A stretch of 64,000 nt of DNA from Burkholderiaceae bacterium (GTDB lineage Bacteria > Pseudomonadota > Gammaproteobacteria > Burkholderiales > Burkholderiaceae_D), in the NCBI GenBank assembly GCA_018261755.1, contig JAGTRJ010000025.1, positions 29,016 through 93,015 on the forward strand, given 5' to 3'. The position numbers and the translations under genes were made by a program. Below the pieces are notes generated by a model. That model saw nothing but the letters and a program-made list of their open reading frames with translations. It was not told the DNA's origin and did no database searches. This document shows positions 53,674 to 62,839 of this stretch, piece after piece; the stretch's first letter is position 1; every line of letters begins with the position of its first letter.

Positions 53674-55014
53674 TTACTGCTGTTTCTGCGCCATTACCTC
53701 GGTAAACGGCAGGGTCTTTTCGGTTACTTTCGCCTTGTCCTGCACGAAATTCACCACGTTATCCTCCAGCACCAGCGCCTCGACTTCATCGATGCGCTCC
53801 TTGGTGCCGTAGTAGTAGTCGATCACCATTTGCGGATCCTGGTAGCTCTTGGCAATGCGCTCGACTTCGGCACGCACCTGTTCCGGCGAAGCTTTCAGTT
53901 CATTGATTTTCACCAGATCGCCCAGAATCAGGCCCAGACGGACACGACGCTCCGCCTGCGCGGTGAACAGTTCACGCGGCAACGCCATGTTTTTCGGATT
54001 CATGCCGTTTTGCTCCATGTTCTGCTTGGTCATTTCCACCAGATGGTCGATTTCCTGCTCGACCAGTGCCTTCGGCACATCGAACTCAGCGACCTTCACC
54101 AGCGCATCCATCACCGCATTCTTGTTCTTTGCCTGCAGGCGGTTATTTGCTTCACGCTCGAGATTGTCACGCACGTCCTGGCGCAGCTTGGCCACATCAC
54201 CATCGGAAATACCCAACGATTTGGCGAAATCGGCATTCACTTCCGGCATGTGCGCCCATTCGAGCTTTTTCAGCGTCACGGTGAATTCGGCCGTTTTGCC
54301 AGCCACATCCTTGCCCTGATAGTCTTCCGGGAAAGTCAGCGGGAATGTTTTCGATTCGCCGACATTCAGGCCGACAATCGCCGTTTCGAACTCGGACAAC
54401 ATCTGACCGTGGCCAAGGATAAACGCATAGTCGCTCGCTTTGCCGCCATCGAACTCGACGCCATCGATCGTGCCGACAAAATCAATCGTCACACGGTCAT
54501 TGTCCTGTGCGCTCTGCACGGCTCCGCCATCGCCGTGTTCACCCTGCTCGCCCTTGACGTGGAAATGCGCCTGCCCCTTGCGCAGCACGTCGATCGTGCG
54601 ATCGACATCTTCCTCGGTGATTTCGGTTTTTACCTTTTCAATTTCGACGGCAGACAAATCGCCGATCTTGACTTCCGGGTACACCTCGAAAGTGGCGTGG
54701 AAAGCAATATGGTCATCGGCCACGTCTTCCGTTTTGGCGCTGATCGCCGGATAGCCTGCAACGCGCAGTTCATTCGCCGTCGCTTTCGTATGGAATTGTG
54801 CGCCAATCATTTCATGCAGCACATCGGAATGGATCTGTGCGCCGTACTGCGCCACCACCATGTTCATCGGCACCTTGCCCGGACGGAAGCCAGGCGCTTT
54901 TGCGGTGCGAGCGCGCACCTTCAGGCGCTTGTCGACTTCGGCCTGCACCTCATCGCGCGGGAGAGAAATCGTGATGCGGCGTTCAAGTTTTTCCAGGGTT
55001 TCAACGTTTGCCAT
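53674..55014 (-). CDS. tig: Trigger factor (ribosome-associated peptidyl-prolyl isomerase)
   Basis: 446-residue chaperone. N-terminal ribosome-binding domain contains the signature [19 protein letters not shown]; the FKBP-type isomerase domain is in the middle ([40 protein letters not shown]). A helical C-terminal chaperone domain follows ([20 protein letters not shown]). ATG 55014 ([17 protein letters not shown]) is the family start; the frame above it to 55071 is not. First gene of tig-clpP-clpX-lon. Confidence 0.97.
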   Translation of the reverse strand: MANVETLEKLERRITISLPRDEVQAEVDKRLKVRARTAKAPGFRPGKVPMNMVVAQYGAQIHSDVLHEMIGAQFHTKATANELRVAGYPAISAKTEDVADDHIAFHATFEVYPEVKIGDLSAVEIEKVKTEITEEDVDRTIDVLRKGQAHFHVKGEQGEHGDGGAVQSAQDNDRVTIDFVGTIDGVEFDGGKASDYAFILGHGQMLSEFETAIVGLNVGESKTFPLTFPEDYQGKDVAGKTAEFTVTLKKLEWAHMPEVNADFAKSLGISDGDVAKLRQDVRDNLEREANNRLQAKNKNAVMDALVKVAEFDVPKALVEQEIDHLVEMTKQNMEQNGMNPKNMALPRELFTAQAERRVRLGLILGDLVKINELKASPEQVRAEVERIAKSYQDPQMVIDYYYGTKERIDEVEALVLEDNVVNFVQDKAKVTEKTLPFTEVMAQKQQ

Positions 55015-55153
55015 TTGAATTTGTCCAAAAAATAATAATTCGTTATTCCGGGAAACTGTCGCCTTTCCCAAAAGTCAAGTCCGCTATTTTAGCTGAACTG
55101 GACAACCTGCGGCAAGAATGCCTTATCGACAACACCATGCCCTGACAACCAAA

Positions 55154-55384
55154 TCAGATGGCGCCATGTTCAGCGAATGAATAAATTTTCGTGCCGGCGA
55201 CCACCAGATGATCGAGCACGCGCACATCGACCAATGCCAGCGCCTGCTTCAGCGCTTGCGTCAGCGCGACATCGGCCGCGCTCGGGTCGGGCGTGCCTGA
55301 CGGGTGATTGTGCGCGAGAATCAGCGCGGCCGCATTATGCGCCAGCGCCGCCTTGACCACTTCGCGCGGGTAAACGCTGGTTTG
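55154..55384 (-). pseudogene. radC: RadC (3' fragment of an interrupted gene)
   Basis: Encodes the C-terminal third of RadC. In frame it reads [20 protein letters not shown], then the JAMM-type metal motif [18 protein letters not shown], ending [16 protein letters not shown]. Joined to the fragment at 56577-57023 it gives about 224 residues, the normal RadC length. The gene is cut at codon TQ|TSVYP by about 1.19 kb of unrelated DNA. RadC proteins carry an MPN/JAB domain; their role in repair is disputed. Confidence 0.88.
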
Positions 55385-55414
55385 GATGACTACCCATCGC
55401 TGACGGCGATATTT

Positions 55415-55440
55415 ATTGGCTGAATTTCGGCCAAACCAGC
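55415..55440 (-). repeat. Palindromic motif, left copy in the radC insert
   Basis: Read on the minus strand it is GCTGGTTTGGCCGAAATTC then AGCCAAT; it matches the right copy at 56442-56467 in 24 of 26 positions, in inverted orientation. The core TTGGCCGAAATTC(A/G)GCCAA is itself almost a perfect palindrome. Confidence 0.65.
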
Positions 55441-55635
55441 CGCTTAGCCTACGTTGATGGGAGGCCGGAATGTGGCCAAATGCGGACGCTCAGTGCGATG
55501 TAGGTGAGCTTCCGAACACAACCCAATACGGACGGTCAATCAAAACAAAGACCTCCCTCAGACCAATAGCACTTAGGCACTTCCGCAAATGCTCATTCAC
55601 AAAATAGGCAAAACCACATTGATTATTTTTGTTTT

Positions 55636-56256
55636 CTATCTTTTTCCACACCCAAAATTGAATTCATTTGCCACAACCAGCTTTACTACAAACTCCTGCA
55701 TGCCTTGGTCAGCTTGGTTGATTTGCACAACGGCTTTGTATTTTCCAGAAGGAAGGCAATAAAGAGGCCAACCGATTTTTGCAGTAATCGTTGGTGCCCC
55801 TCCAACAGTATTCCCACTGTCTCCAATGTGCTTTGTCTCTTCAAATATGATTTCTGATTTGGCGTTAAGAAGTTTTACATGTGCATCAAGGGGAAATCGA
55901 AATACGTGAGGTTGTCCCGGGCGGGTAATGAAGAGGTACTCTTTGATGTGGGCATTTTTAACAGGGTCTGCTGGGTCACTTTTCAACGCGCCGCGCTTGC
56001 TTACGAACTCTAGCCCGAAACTGACCGCACAGCGTACAAAAAGGCAGCGCCGCTTGATATCGATATCGAAAACTTGTTCGCTTCTGTTCGTGACGTCAAT
56101 TTCAGATGAAAACTGTCTGTTTGGAAAAATCCATGCACCCAAATCTTCGGTTTTCCCTTCATTTAGATAGCAGCCAAGCAAAATAAATACAATGCATGCG
56201 AAATAAATTTGCCCCCTTGAAAGTTTCCATCTGGAAATTCTCGATGTGCCTGACAT
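55636..56256 (-). CDS. Cargo gene of the radC insert: exported or lipoprotein-like protein of unknown function
   Basis: 206 residues, not recognised with confidence. The N-terminus is basic, followed by a hydrophobic stretch YFACIVFILLGC ending in a lipobox-like ILLGC, so it is probably a lipoprotein or membrane-anchored. The exported part has beta-rich segments (SSEIDVTNRSEQVFDIDIKR, VFRFPLDAHVKLLNAKSE, LYCLPSGKYKAVVQINQAD) and loosely resembles DUF5625-type proteins (low confidence). ATG 56256 has GAGG 5 bases upstream. Its base and codon use are clearly AT-richer than the neighbours, consistent with recent transfer. Confidence 0.72.
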   Translation of the reverse strand: MSGTSRISRWKLSRGQIYFACIVFILLGCYLNEGKTEDLGAWIFPNRQFSSEIDVTNRSEQVFDIDIKRRCLFVRCAVSFGLEFVSKRGALKSDPADPVKNAHIKEYLFITRPGQPHVFRFPLDAHVKLLNAKSEIIFEETKHIGDSGNTVGGAPTITAKIGWPLYCLPSGKYKAVVQINQADQGMQEFVVKLVVANEFNFGCGKR

Positions 56257-56441
56257 ATGAACCTCGCATTTGGTTTTCAATAACGACACACTTAAAGCGA
56301 CGAAAAGCATACCTCTGAGAGTGAGTGACTATTGTAAATATAGCACTTATTTTTCTATCTTATGTTTTGGAATTACTTTGAGTGTTGGTGTCTATGTCGG
56401 CTTCTGACCGGGATGAGCCGCTGCCCTCACATGGGCCAGTG

Positions 56442-56467
56442 GCTGCTTTGGCCGAAATTCGGCCAAT
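56442..56467 (+). repeat. Palindromic motif, right copy in the radC insert
   Basis: GCTGCTTTGGCCGAAATTC then GGCCAAT; the core TTGGCCGAAATTCGGCCAA is a perfect palindrome with a single central base. It is the inverted partner of 55415-55440 and lies about 110 bases inside the right junction. The rest of 56257-56576 has no other recognised feature. Confidence 0.65.
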
Positions 56468-56576
56468 GGCAGCATGTGAACCTAGCGGGTTTGCCATGCG
56501 AAAGGTGGGCTTGAAACAAATTGACTGCATAACTACTCTCAGTAGTTTATTAATTACGCACTTGTAGCGCACTAAT

Positions 56577-57023
56577 CTGCGTCAGCGTGCCGCGAAACAG
56601 TTCGGCATCTGCAATCAGCCGGTTCTTCACGTCGAGAAACAGCACCATGAACGATTCGTGCTCTGCACCATGCCATTTCAACTGCAGGTATTGCCTGACT
56701 GCGGCGGGTGACGACAGCAGATCCCCCGCCTGCAATTCTTCCGCCAGTGCGCGCCGCGCCAATTCGAGCATCGCCTGCAGTTGCGCGTATTTCGCTACGC
56801 CCAATCCGTTGATGGCGGAAAATTCGGTCAGGCTGGCCGAAAACAGCCGGCCAAGCGAGCCGAAATGCCCGATCATCTCGCGCCCGAGATCGACCGCGCT
56901 TTTTCCCCTGACCCCAATCCGCAGAAAAATCGCCAGCAGTTCCGCATCGGACAATGCCGCCGCCCCCTGGCCTATCAGGCGCTCCCGCGGACGCTGGTCC
57001 TGCGGCCAATCCGTAATTGCCAT
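56577..57023 (-). pseudogene. radC: RadC (5' fragment of an interrupted gene)
   Basis: 149 codons of normal RadC N-terminus: [40 protein letters not shown], a helix-hairpin-helix ([17 protein letters not shown]), and the start of the MPN domain ([27 protein letters not shown]). After FRGTLTQ the frame enters the insert and stops within nine codons at 56550-56552. The truncated product lacks the metal motif found in the 3' fragment. ispH starts 131 bases away, divergently. Confidence 0.9.
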
Positions 57024-57154
57024 AAGTTGAAATGAGTAAAATCAGCGAAAATGAAACAGATGAATTGCCGCGGCACGCATCATGCGGCCACTCCAGACGT
57101 CAAGTAAAATGGTGCGCTGGGCAATATCATATGGCAAAAATGTCATTAAGAATC

Positions 57155-58090
57155 ATGGAAAAGCAAATCCTGCTGGCGCAACCGCGCGGCTTTTGCGCCG
57201 GTGTGCACCGTGCGATCGAAGTGGTCGAACGTGCGCTGGCACTGTTCGGGGCGCCGATTTACGTGCGGCATGAAATCGTACATAACAAATACGTGGTCGA
57301 TGACCTGCGCGGCAAGGGGGCGATTTTCATCGAGGAGCTGGCTCAGGCTCCGGCCGGTAGCACCGTCATCTTCTCCGCCCATGGCGTATCGAAAAGCGTG
57401 CGTACTGAAGCCGAACAAAGAGGGCTGAAAGTGTTCGACGCCACCTGCCCGCTGGTGACCAAGGTCCACATGGAAGTGGCGAAAATGCACAAGGAAGGAC
57501 GTGAAATCATCATGATCGGCCATCGCGGCCATCCGGAAGTCGAAGGCACGATGGGCCAGGCCGATTCCGGCATGCATCTGGTGCAAACCGCGCAGGATGT
57601 TGATGCGCTCGCGGTGCAAAACCCGGAAATGCTGGCGTATGTGACGCAAACAACGCTGTCGGTGGCTGATTCGGCCGAAATCATCGCCGCCATCAAGCGC
57701 CGCTTCCCGCATGTGGCCGAACCGAAAAAGGCCGATATCTGTTATGCGACCACCAACCGTCAGGAAGCGGTCAAGTTTCTCGTGCCGCAAGTCGATCTGG
57801 TGCTGGTGGTTGGCAGCCCGAACAGCTCGAATTCGAACCGGCTGCGCGAAGTGGCAGAAAAAAATGGCTCGACGGCGCACATGGTCGATAACGCATCGCA
57901 AATCGACCCGGCGTGGCTCGAAGGCAAGGCTCGCATTGGCGTCACCGCCGGCGCCTCGGCCCCGGAAATCCTGGTGCAGCAAGTAATCGAGAGACTGAAG
58001 GAATTTGGTGCCAGCAGTGTACAGGTGCTGGATGGGGTCGAAGAAAATACGGTTTTCCCGCTGCCCAAAGGCTTGAGCGGTAAGGATTGA
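57155..58090 (+). CDS. ispH: 4-hydroxy-3-methylbut-2-enyl diphosphate reductase
   Basis: 311-residue [4Fe-4S] enzyme, last step of the MEP pathway, giving IPP and DMAPP. Cluster cysteines lie in [34 protein letters not shown] and [20 protein letters not shown] and [17 protein letters not shown] are substrate-site segments. ATG 57155 ([17 protein letters not shown]) is the family start; an upstream in-frame ATG at 57140 is possible and the frame to 57032 is not supported. Its TGA directly abuts the stop codon of the convergent glk gene. Confidence 0.96.
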   Translation: MEKQILLAQPRGFCAGVHRAIEVVERALALFGAPIYVRHEIVHNKYVVDDLRGKGAIFIEELAQAPAGSTVIFSAHGVSKSVRTEAEQRGLKVFDATCPLVTKVHMEVAKMHKEGREIIMIGHRGHPEVEGTMGQADSGMHLVQTAQDVDALAVQNPEMLAYVTQTTLSVADSAEIIAAIKRRFPHVAEPKKADICYATTNRQEAVKFLVPQVDLVLVVGSPNSSNSNRLREVAEKNGSTAHMVDNASQIDPAWLEGKARIGVTAGASAPEILVQQVIERLKEFGASSVQVLDGVEENTVFPLPKGLSGKD

Positions 58091-59119
58091 TCAACCCATA
58101 TTCTCCGCCAGCAGGGTCGATACGCCAGCAAAAGCCGGATGCTCTGCCGTGATGACAAAGGTCGGGATCGCCGCCAGATAGCCGGAATAACGCCCCTTGT
58201 GCTCGAAGCGGCGGCGAAAGCCAGATGCGTCGAAATGCGCCCCAAGGCGCGGCACGATGCCACCACCGATGTAAACCCCGCCCTTTGCCCCCAGCGTCAG
58301 CGCCAGATTGCCGGCTACCGTGCCAAGCATCAGGCAAAAGGTTTCGATGGTTTCGTCGCACAGCGCACACTCGCCCGTTAGCGCGCGTTGCGTGATATCC
58401 GGCGCTGTCAGCACTTCAGCCGTTTGCCCGTGCCGATGCGCCAGCGCGCGATAAACCAACTCCAGCCCCATGCCGGACATTAAGCGTTCGGCCGACACAT
58501 GCGGATATTCGCGCCAGACAAAATGAAGGATGCCGGCCTCGCGCTCGTCGGCCGGCGCAAAGCTCACATGCCCGCCTTCGCTTTGCAGCGGGATCCAGCC
58601 ACCCGGCGTCGGAATCAGGCCAGAAACGCCCAAACCGGTGCCTGCGCCGAGCAGCGCAATCGGCGCTGCCGCCCTTGCCTGCCCACCGCCAATTTGCCGT
58701 TTCTGTTGCTCCGTCAGTCGCGGCAAAGCCATCGCCAGCGCGGTGAAATCGTTTACCACCAACAGCGTATCGAGACCGAACTCAACCCGCAGCGCCTCGT
58801 TCGAAAACGTCCAGTCAGCGTTGGTCAGCTTTACATGGTCGCCATCAACCGGTTGCGCGACCGCAAACGCCGCATGACGCACCCGCTTCGCGCCAGCGGC
58901 AATCGCCACTGGCTGCGAAAGATAGGCTCGCAACGCATCGTCGGCGCTACGGTATGAGCGTATTGCCAGCATCGTGACTGCTTCCAGCCGTCCGTCCGGC
59001 ATTTCCAGCGCAAAGCGCGCATTGGTGCCGCCGATATCGGCCAAGAGGCGCGGAAAATCATGGGCGCCAGCCTGAGTGTGCATGTTGCGGTCGTTCGCTG
59101 CGCGGGGAATGGGTTCCAT
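58091..59119 (-). CDS. glk: Glucokinase
   Basis: 342-residue ROK/bacterial-glucokinase type enzyme phosphorylating glucose with ATP. FPRLLADIGGTNARFALE holds the phosphate loop; LVVNDFTALAMALPRL the catalytic Asp; LLGAGTGLGVSGLIPTPGG and SEGGHVSFAP substrate contacts; GGVYIGGGIVPRLGAHFDAS the second nucleotide motif. The start is uncertain: ATG 59119 (MEPIPRAAND) used here, ATG 59083 (MHTQAGAHD) equally fair. It converges with ispH with no base between the stops. Confidence 0.94.
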   Translation of the reverse strand: MEPIPRAANDRNMHTQAGAHDFPRLLADIGGTNARFALEMPDGRLEAVTMLAIRSYRSADDALRAYLSQPVAIAAGAKRVRHAAFAVAQPVDGDHVKLTNADWTFSNEALRVEFGLDTLLVVNDFTALAMALPRLTEQQKRQIGGGQARAAAPIALLGAGTGLGVSGLIPTPGGWIPLQSEGGHVSFAPADEREAGILHFVWREYPHVSAERLMSGMGLELVYRALAHRHGQTAEVLTAPDITQRALTGECALCDETIETFCLMLGTVAGNLALTLGAKGGVYIGGGIVPRLGAHFDASGFRRRFEHKGRYSGYLAAIPTFVITAEHPAFAGVSTLLAENMG

Positions 59120-59160
59120 CACGGGCCTTGAAATAAGGTTGGAAACGAAGCTGCAAGGTC

Positions 59161-59185
59161 AAAATATACTGCCTGGTGTATTTTT
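59161..59185. repeat. Solo palindrome resembling the family 1 repeat core (G)
   Basis: AAAATATACTGCCTGGTGTA then TTTTT matches the inner hairpin of copies A and B (AAAATATACTGGGTGGTGTA) with two differences. It lies in the divergent gap between glk and yebC; the rest of 59120-59394 shows no gene. Confidence 0.5.
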
Positions 59186-59394
59186 CAAGCATCAACAAAC
59201 ACTTGGCCGAACCGGGTATTTACTTCACATACTCCCACAAAATATATCAAATCACGGAGGCGTGCGATACCGGCCGCTGGCAGGCGCGCGGCACGCCTGC
59301 CATAACATCCGGCTGCACATTGCCGTTTTTGAAGGCATGCCCATATGATAAAATCCGCAGCCTACATTGCCAACCCTACAGAAAGAATCGACCT

Positions 59395-60120
59395 ATGGCA
59401 GGACACAGCAAATGGGCCAATATCAAACACAAGAAGGCCGCATCTGACGCGAAGAAGGGCAAGATCTGGACCCGTGTCATCAAGGAAATCACGGTTGCCG
59501 CGCGCATGGGCGGTGGCGACCCGAACGCAAACCCGCGCCTGCGGCTGGCGATCGACAAGGCAGCCGACGCCAACATGCCGAAGGACAACGTGCAGCGCGC
59601 GATTGCCCGCGGCACCGGTGGCCTTGAAGGCGCGAACTACGAGGAAATCCGCTACGAAGGCTACGGCATCAACGGCGCCGCAATCATCGTTGATTGCCTG
59701 ACCGACAACCGTGTGCGCACCGTGGCCGACGTGCGCCATGCATTCTCCAAGTTTGGCGGCAACATGGGCACCGAGGGTTCGGTCGCGTTCATGTTCAAGC
59801 ACTGCGGCCAGCTGTATTTTGCCCCGGGGGTCGATGAAGACAAGCTGATGGAAGCGGCGCTTGAAGCCGGCGCGGAAGACGTGATCACCGATGACGACGG
59901 CGGCATTGAAGTACTGTGCCCGCCGAACGATTTCCCGAACGTCAAGGAAGCGCTGGAAAAAGCTGGCTTCAAGGCGGAAATGGCGGAAGTCATCATGCGT
60001 CCGGACAACGAAGTCGAATTCAGCGGCGACGATGCAGCACGGATGCAGAAGCTGATCGATGCACTGGAAAACATCGACGACGTGCAGGAAGTTTTTACCA
60101 GCGCCAGCTTTGACGATTGA
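59395..60120 (+). CDS. yebC: YebC/PmpR family protein
   Basis: 241 residues, the standard YebC length. [20 protein letters not shown] is the highly conserved start; [20 protein letters not shown] and [20 protein letters not shown] complete the signature, and [14 protein letters not shown] follows. Family members were described as transcription regulators and more recently as translation factors acting at proline-rich stalls; role here unresolved. purD follows after 80 bases. Confidence 0.96.
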   Translation: MAGHSKWANIKHKKAASDAKKGKIWTRVIKEITVAARMGGGDPNANPRLRLAIDKAADANMPKDNVQRAIARGTGGLEGANYEEIRYEGYGINGAAIIVDCLTDNRVRTVADVRHAFSKFGGNMGTEGSVAFMFKHCGQLYFAPGVDEDKLMEAALEAGAEDVITDDDGGIEVLCPPNDFPNVKEALEKAGFKAEMAEVIMRPDNEVEFSGDDAARMQKLIDALENIDDVQEVFTSASFDD

Positions 60121-60200
60121 TAATATGATGCGTCACGGGCTGACGCATCATTGCCCGCAGCACATGGCACTTTGCCACTTCCCCTTCTGTTTTTGACATT

Positions 60201-61478
60201 ATGAAAATACTGGTAGTCGGCTCCGGCGGCCGTGAACATGCACTGGCATGGAAAATCGCCCAGTCACAACGGGTGCAGATGGTGTTCGTCGCGCCCGGCA
60301 ATGGCGGTACCGCCAGCGATTCGCGGATGAAAAACATCGCGCTTACCGATCCGGCTGCGCTGGCCGATTTCGTCGAACGCGAACAGGTCAGGCTGACCAT
60401 CGTCGGCCCGGAAGCACCGCTGGCCGCCGGCATCGTCAACCTGTTCCGCGCCAGGGGGTTGAAAATCTTCGGCCCGACGAAGGAAGCAGCACAGCTCGAA
60501 AGCTCGAAGGATTTCGCCAAGGCATTCATGCTGCGCCACGGCATTCCGACAGCGAAATACCGCACCTTTGCCGATGCGCAGGCGGCACACGATTACGTCA
60601 AGAGCGAAGGCGCGCCGATCGTGATCAAGGCTGATGGGCTGGCTGCCGGCAAGGGCGTGGTGGTGGCGACGACCGAGGACGAGGCGCACGCAGCGATCGA
60701 CATGATGCTGTCGGACAACCGTCTGGGGGATGCCGGCGCACGGGTCGTGATCGAGGAATTCCTCGCCGGCGAGGAAGCCAGTTTCATCGTAATGGTTGAT
60801 GGCAAAAATATCCTGCCTCTGGCCACCAGCCAGGATCACAAGCGGCTGAAGGATCAGGACGAAGGCCCGAATACCGGCGGCATGGGCGCGTATTCGCCGG
60901 CGCCGATTGTCACGCCCGAACTGCATGCGCGCGTGATGCGTGAAATCATCACGCCAACCGTGCAGGGCATGGCCAAGGATGGCATCCCGTACACTGGATT
61001 CCTGTATGCCGGATTGATGATCGATGCCGGCGGCAACCCGAAAACACTGGAATTCAACTGCCGCATGGGCGACCCGGAAACGCAGCCAATCATGGCGCGC
61101 ATGAAAAGCGACTTCCTGCCTGTGGTCGAACACGCGGTTGCCGGCACGCTCGATACGGTCGAGCTGCAATGGGACCGACGCACCGCGCTCGGCGTGGTGA
61201 TGGCGGCCGCGAATTATCCGGAAACGCCACGCAAGGGTGACCTGATCTCCGGCATTCCGGCGGAAAGCGACAATTGCGTCACTTTCCATGCCGGCACGGC
61301 AATCGAAAGCGGCAAGCTGCAAACCTCTGGTGGGCGCGTGCTGTGCGTGGTCGGCCTGGGCGACAGCGTCAAGGTGGCACAGCGTGCGGCCTATGATGCG
61401 ATTGATGCCATCCGTTTCGAAGGAGCGCAATACCGCCACGACATCGGCTGGCGCGCCATCAAGCATCATCACGGCTGA
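60201..61478 (+). CDS. purD: Phosphoribosylamine-glycine ligase
   Basis: 425-residue ATP-grasp enzyme, second step of purine synthesis. MKILVVGSGGREHALAWKIA opens it; VGPEAPLAAGIVNLFRARGL, IKADGLAAGKGVVVA, SQDHKRLKDQDEGPNTGGMG and LEFNCRMGDPETQ are the ATP-grasp and substrate motifs. Full length. It ends 8 bases before nadD; in several related genomes hemF lies between them. Confidence 0.97.
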   Translation: MKILVVGSGGREHALAWKIAQSQRVQMVFVAPGNGGTASDSRMKNIALTDPAALADFVEREQVRLTIVGPEAPLAAGIVNLFRARGLKIFGPTKEAAQLESSKDFAKAFMLRHGIPTAKYRTFADAQAAHDYVKSEGAPIVIKADGLAAGKGVVVATTEDEAHAAIDMMLSDNRLGDAGARVVIEEFLAGEEASFIVMVDGKNILPLATSQDHKRLKDQDEGPNTGGMGAYSPAPIVTPELHARVMREIITPTVQGMAKDGIPYTGFLYAGLMIDAGGNPKTLEFNCRMGDPETQPIMARMKSDFLPVVEHAVAGTLDTVELQWDRRTALGVVMAAANYPETPRKGDLISGIPAESDNCVTFHAGTAIESGKLQTSGGRVLCVVGLGDSVKVAQRAAYDAIDAIRFEGAQYRHDIGWRAIKHHHG

Positions 61479-61486
61479 TTGCATCG

Positions 61487-62137
61487 ATGCGGCGCTGCGT
61501 CACCATACTCGGAGGCAGTTTTGATCCGGTACATAACGGTCACCTGGCACTTGCCGCGCACTTTGCGCAACAGTTGCATCCGGACGAATTGCGCATCATC
61601 CCGGCAGGCAATCCGTGGCAAAAGGGCAGCCTGTCCACACCGGCTCGGCATAGGGTCGAGATGGTGCGGCGTGCTTTCGCCTCGCAACCGCTGCCATTTC
61701 TGCTTGATTTGCAGGAAATCGGCCGCGCAGGCCCGACCTACACCATCGATACGCTGCGCTCACTGCGTGCCGAACTTGGCGAGGATACTTCCATCGTCTT
61801 CCTGCTCGGAGCCGATCAGCTGCAGCGGTTAAACACTTGGCGCGACTGGCGGCAACTGTTCGAACTGGCGCACCTGTGCGCTGCCGCCCGCCCCGGGTTT
61901 GCGCTGAATGCAGGCGCACTGCCGCCCGAAGTTACACGGGAATTCGCGCTGCGCAAGGGAACGCCGGAGCGGATCAGGGAAACTCCGTATGGCATGGCTC
62001 GCATCGATGAAGACCTCGCGATCGACATTTCCGCCACTGCGCTGCGGGCTGCGTTGCAACGCGGCGAACGCCCAAGCTCGCAGTTGCCCCAGTCGGTGCT
62101 AGACTATATTGAACAATTTCACCTTTACAAGGACTAA
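61487..62137 (+). CDS. nadD: Nicotinate-nucleotide adenylyltransferase
   Basis: 216-residue nucleotidyltransferase making deamido-NAD. The GGSFDPVHNGHLALA motif near the N-terminus contains the HxGH site; FLLGADQLQRLNTWRDW and the C-terminal DISATALRAALQRGE (the ISSTxxR-type loop) complete the active site. It works downstream of nadA and nadC, also in this window. The rsfS ATG follows immediately after its stop codon, so they are co-translated; pairing of nadD with rsfS is very common. Confidence 0.96.
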   Translation: MRRCVTILGGSFDPVHNGHLALAAHFAQQLHPDELRIIPAGNPWQKGSLSTPARHRVEMVRRAFASQPLPFLLDLQEIGRAGPTYTIDTLRSLRAELGEDTSIVFLLGADQLQRLNTWRDWRQLFELAHLCAAARPGFALNAGALPPEVTREFALRKGTPERIRETPYGMARIDEDLAIDISATALRAALQRGERPSSQLPQSVLDYIEQFHLYKD

Positions 62138-62830
62138 ATGGATATCCAGACCCTGCAAAGAATCGTCATCAATGCGCTCGAAGACGTCAAAGCGCAAGAC
62201 ATTCAGCTGTTCGACACCACCAACCTCACCAGCATGTTCGACCGCATTGCGATCGCATCCGGCACCTCCGGCCGCCAGACGCGCGCACTCGCCTCGTCGG
62301 TACGCGACCAGGTCAAGGAAGCCGGCGGCAAGGTGGTCAGCATCGAAGGTGAAAATACGGGTGAATGGGTGCTGGTCGATCTGGGCGACATGGTGGTGCA
62401 CATCATGCAGCCGACCATCCGCGCCTACTACCGTCTGGAAGAAATCTGGGGCGAAAAGACGGTCAGCCTGACGGCAGCGAAACGCCAGCCGAAGAAAGCC
62501 GCCGACGACAAGCCAAAAGCAAAACCGGCGGCGAAAAAGGCAGCAAAGGAAACGGCTGTGGCCGAGGAAGCGCCAAAGAAACGTGCAACGAAAAAAGCAG
62601 CTGCGACCACCGAAGCGCCAGCGGCAACGGCGCCGAAAAAGCGCAGCGTGAAAAAGACCGCCGAAGCGGCCGAGGCCGCACCGGCCAAAGCCCCGGTGAA
62701 AAAAACCGCGACCAAAAAGAAAACTGACGGTGAGACCGCTGCGCCAGCAGCCAAAAAAGCGGTGGCAAAAAAAGCACCCGCCAAAGCAGCGCCAGCAAAA
62801 AAAGCCACTGCCAAAAGCAAGGCGGAATAA
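62138..62830 (+). CDS. rsfS: Ribosome silencing factor RsfS with long Lys/Ala-rich tail
   Basis: 230 residues. Residues 1 to about 115 are a normal RsfS/Iojap domain (IVINALEDVKAQDIQLFDTT, SMFDRIAIASGTSGRQ, EWVLVDLGDMVVHIMQP, YYRLEEIWG), which binds uL14 and blocks subunit joining in starvation. Residues about 116-230 form a low-complexity tail of KKA/PAK repeats (KKAADDKPKAKPAAKKAAKE), like histone H1-type proteins, unusual compared with the usual 105-120 residue length. The tail is in one clean frame and probably binds RNA or DNA. Confidence 0.93.
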   Translation: MDIQTLQRIVINALEDVKAQDIQLFDTTNLTSMFDRIAIASGTSGRQTRALASSVRDQVKEAGGKVVSIEGENTGEWVLVDLGDMVVHIMQPTIRAYYRLEEIWGEKTVSLTAAKRQPKKAADDKPKAKPAAKKAAKETAVAEEAPKKRATKKAAATTEAPAATAPKKRSVKKTAEAAEAAPAKAPVKKTATKKKTDGETAAPAAKKAVAKKAPAKAAPAKKATAKSKAE

Positions 62831-62839
62831 CGCATTCTC

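Larger units (their letters stand above)
55385..56576 (-). mobile_element. About 1.2-kb AT-richer insertion inside radC
   Basis: The segment separates two collinear halves of radC and is absent from intact homologues. It has one cargo gene (55636-56256) in the radC direction and AT-richer flanks. Two copies of a 26-base palindromic motif lie in inverted orientation near its ends. No transposase, integrase or recombinase gene is visible, and I see no clear target-site duplication (junctions CTGACGCAG|ATTAGTGCG and CATCCAA|ACCAGCG on the minus strand). It may be a non-autonomous or decayed element mobilised in trans. Confidence 0.72.

Noticed and set aside
55385..56576. Integron-type gene cassette in radC
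   Set aside because: I could not find GTTRRRY/RYYYAAC core sites with attC-like pairing at the junctions; the palindromes present are of another type.
62500..62820. Repetitive AAAAAAGC-type sequence as a tandem repeat or CRISPR
   Set aside because: It is codon-level low complexity of the RsfS tail, with no fixed repeat length or spacers.
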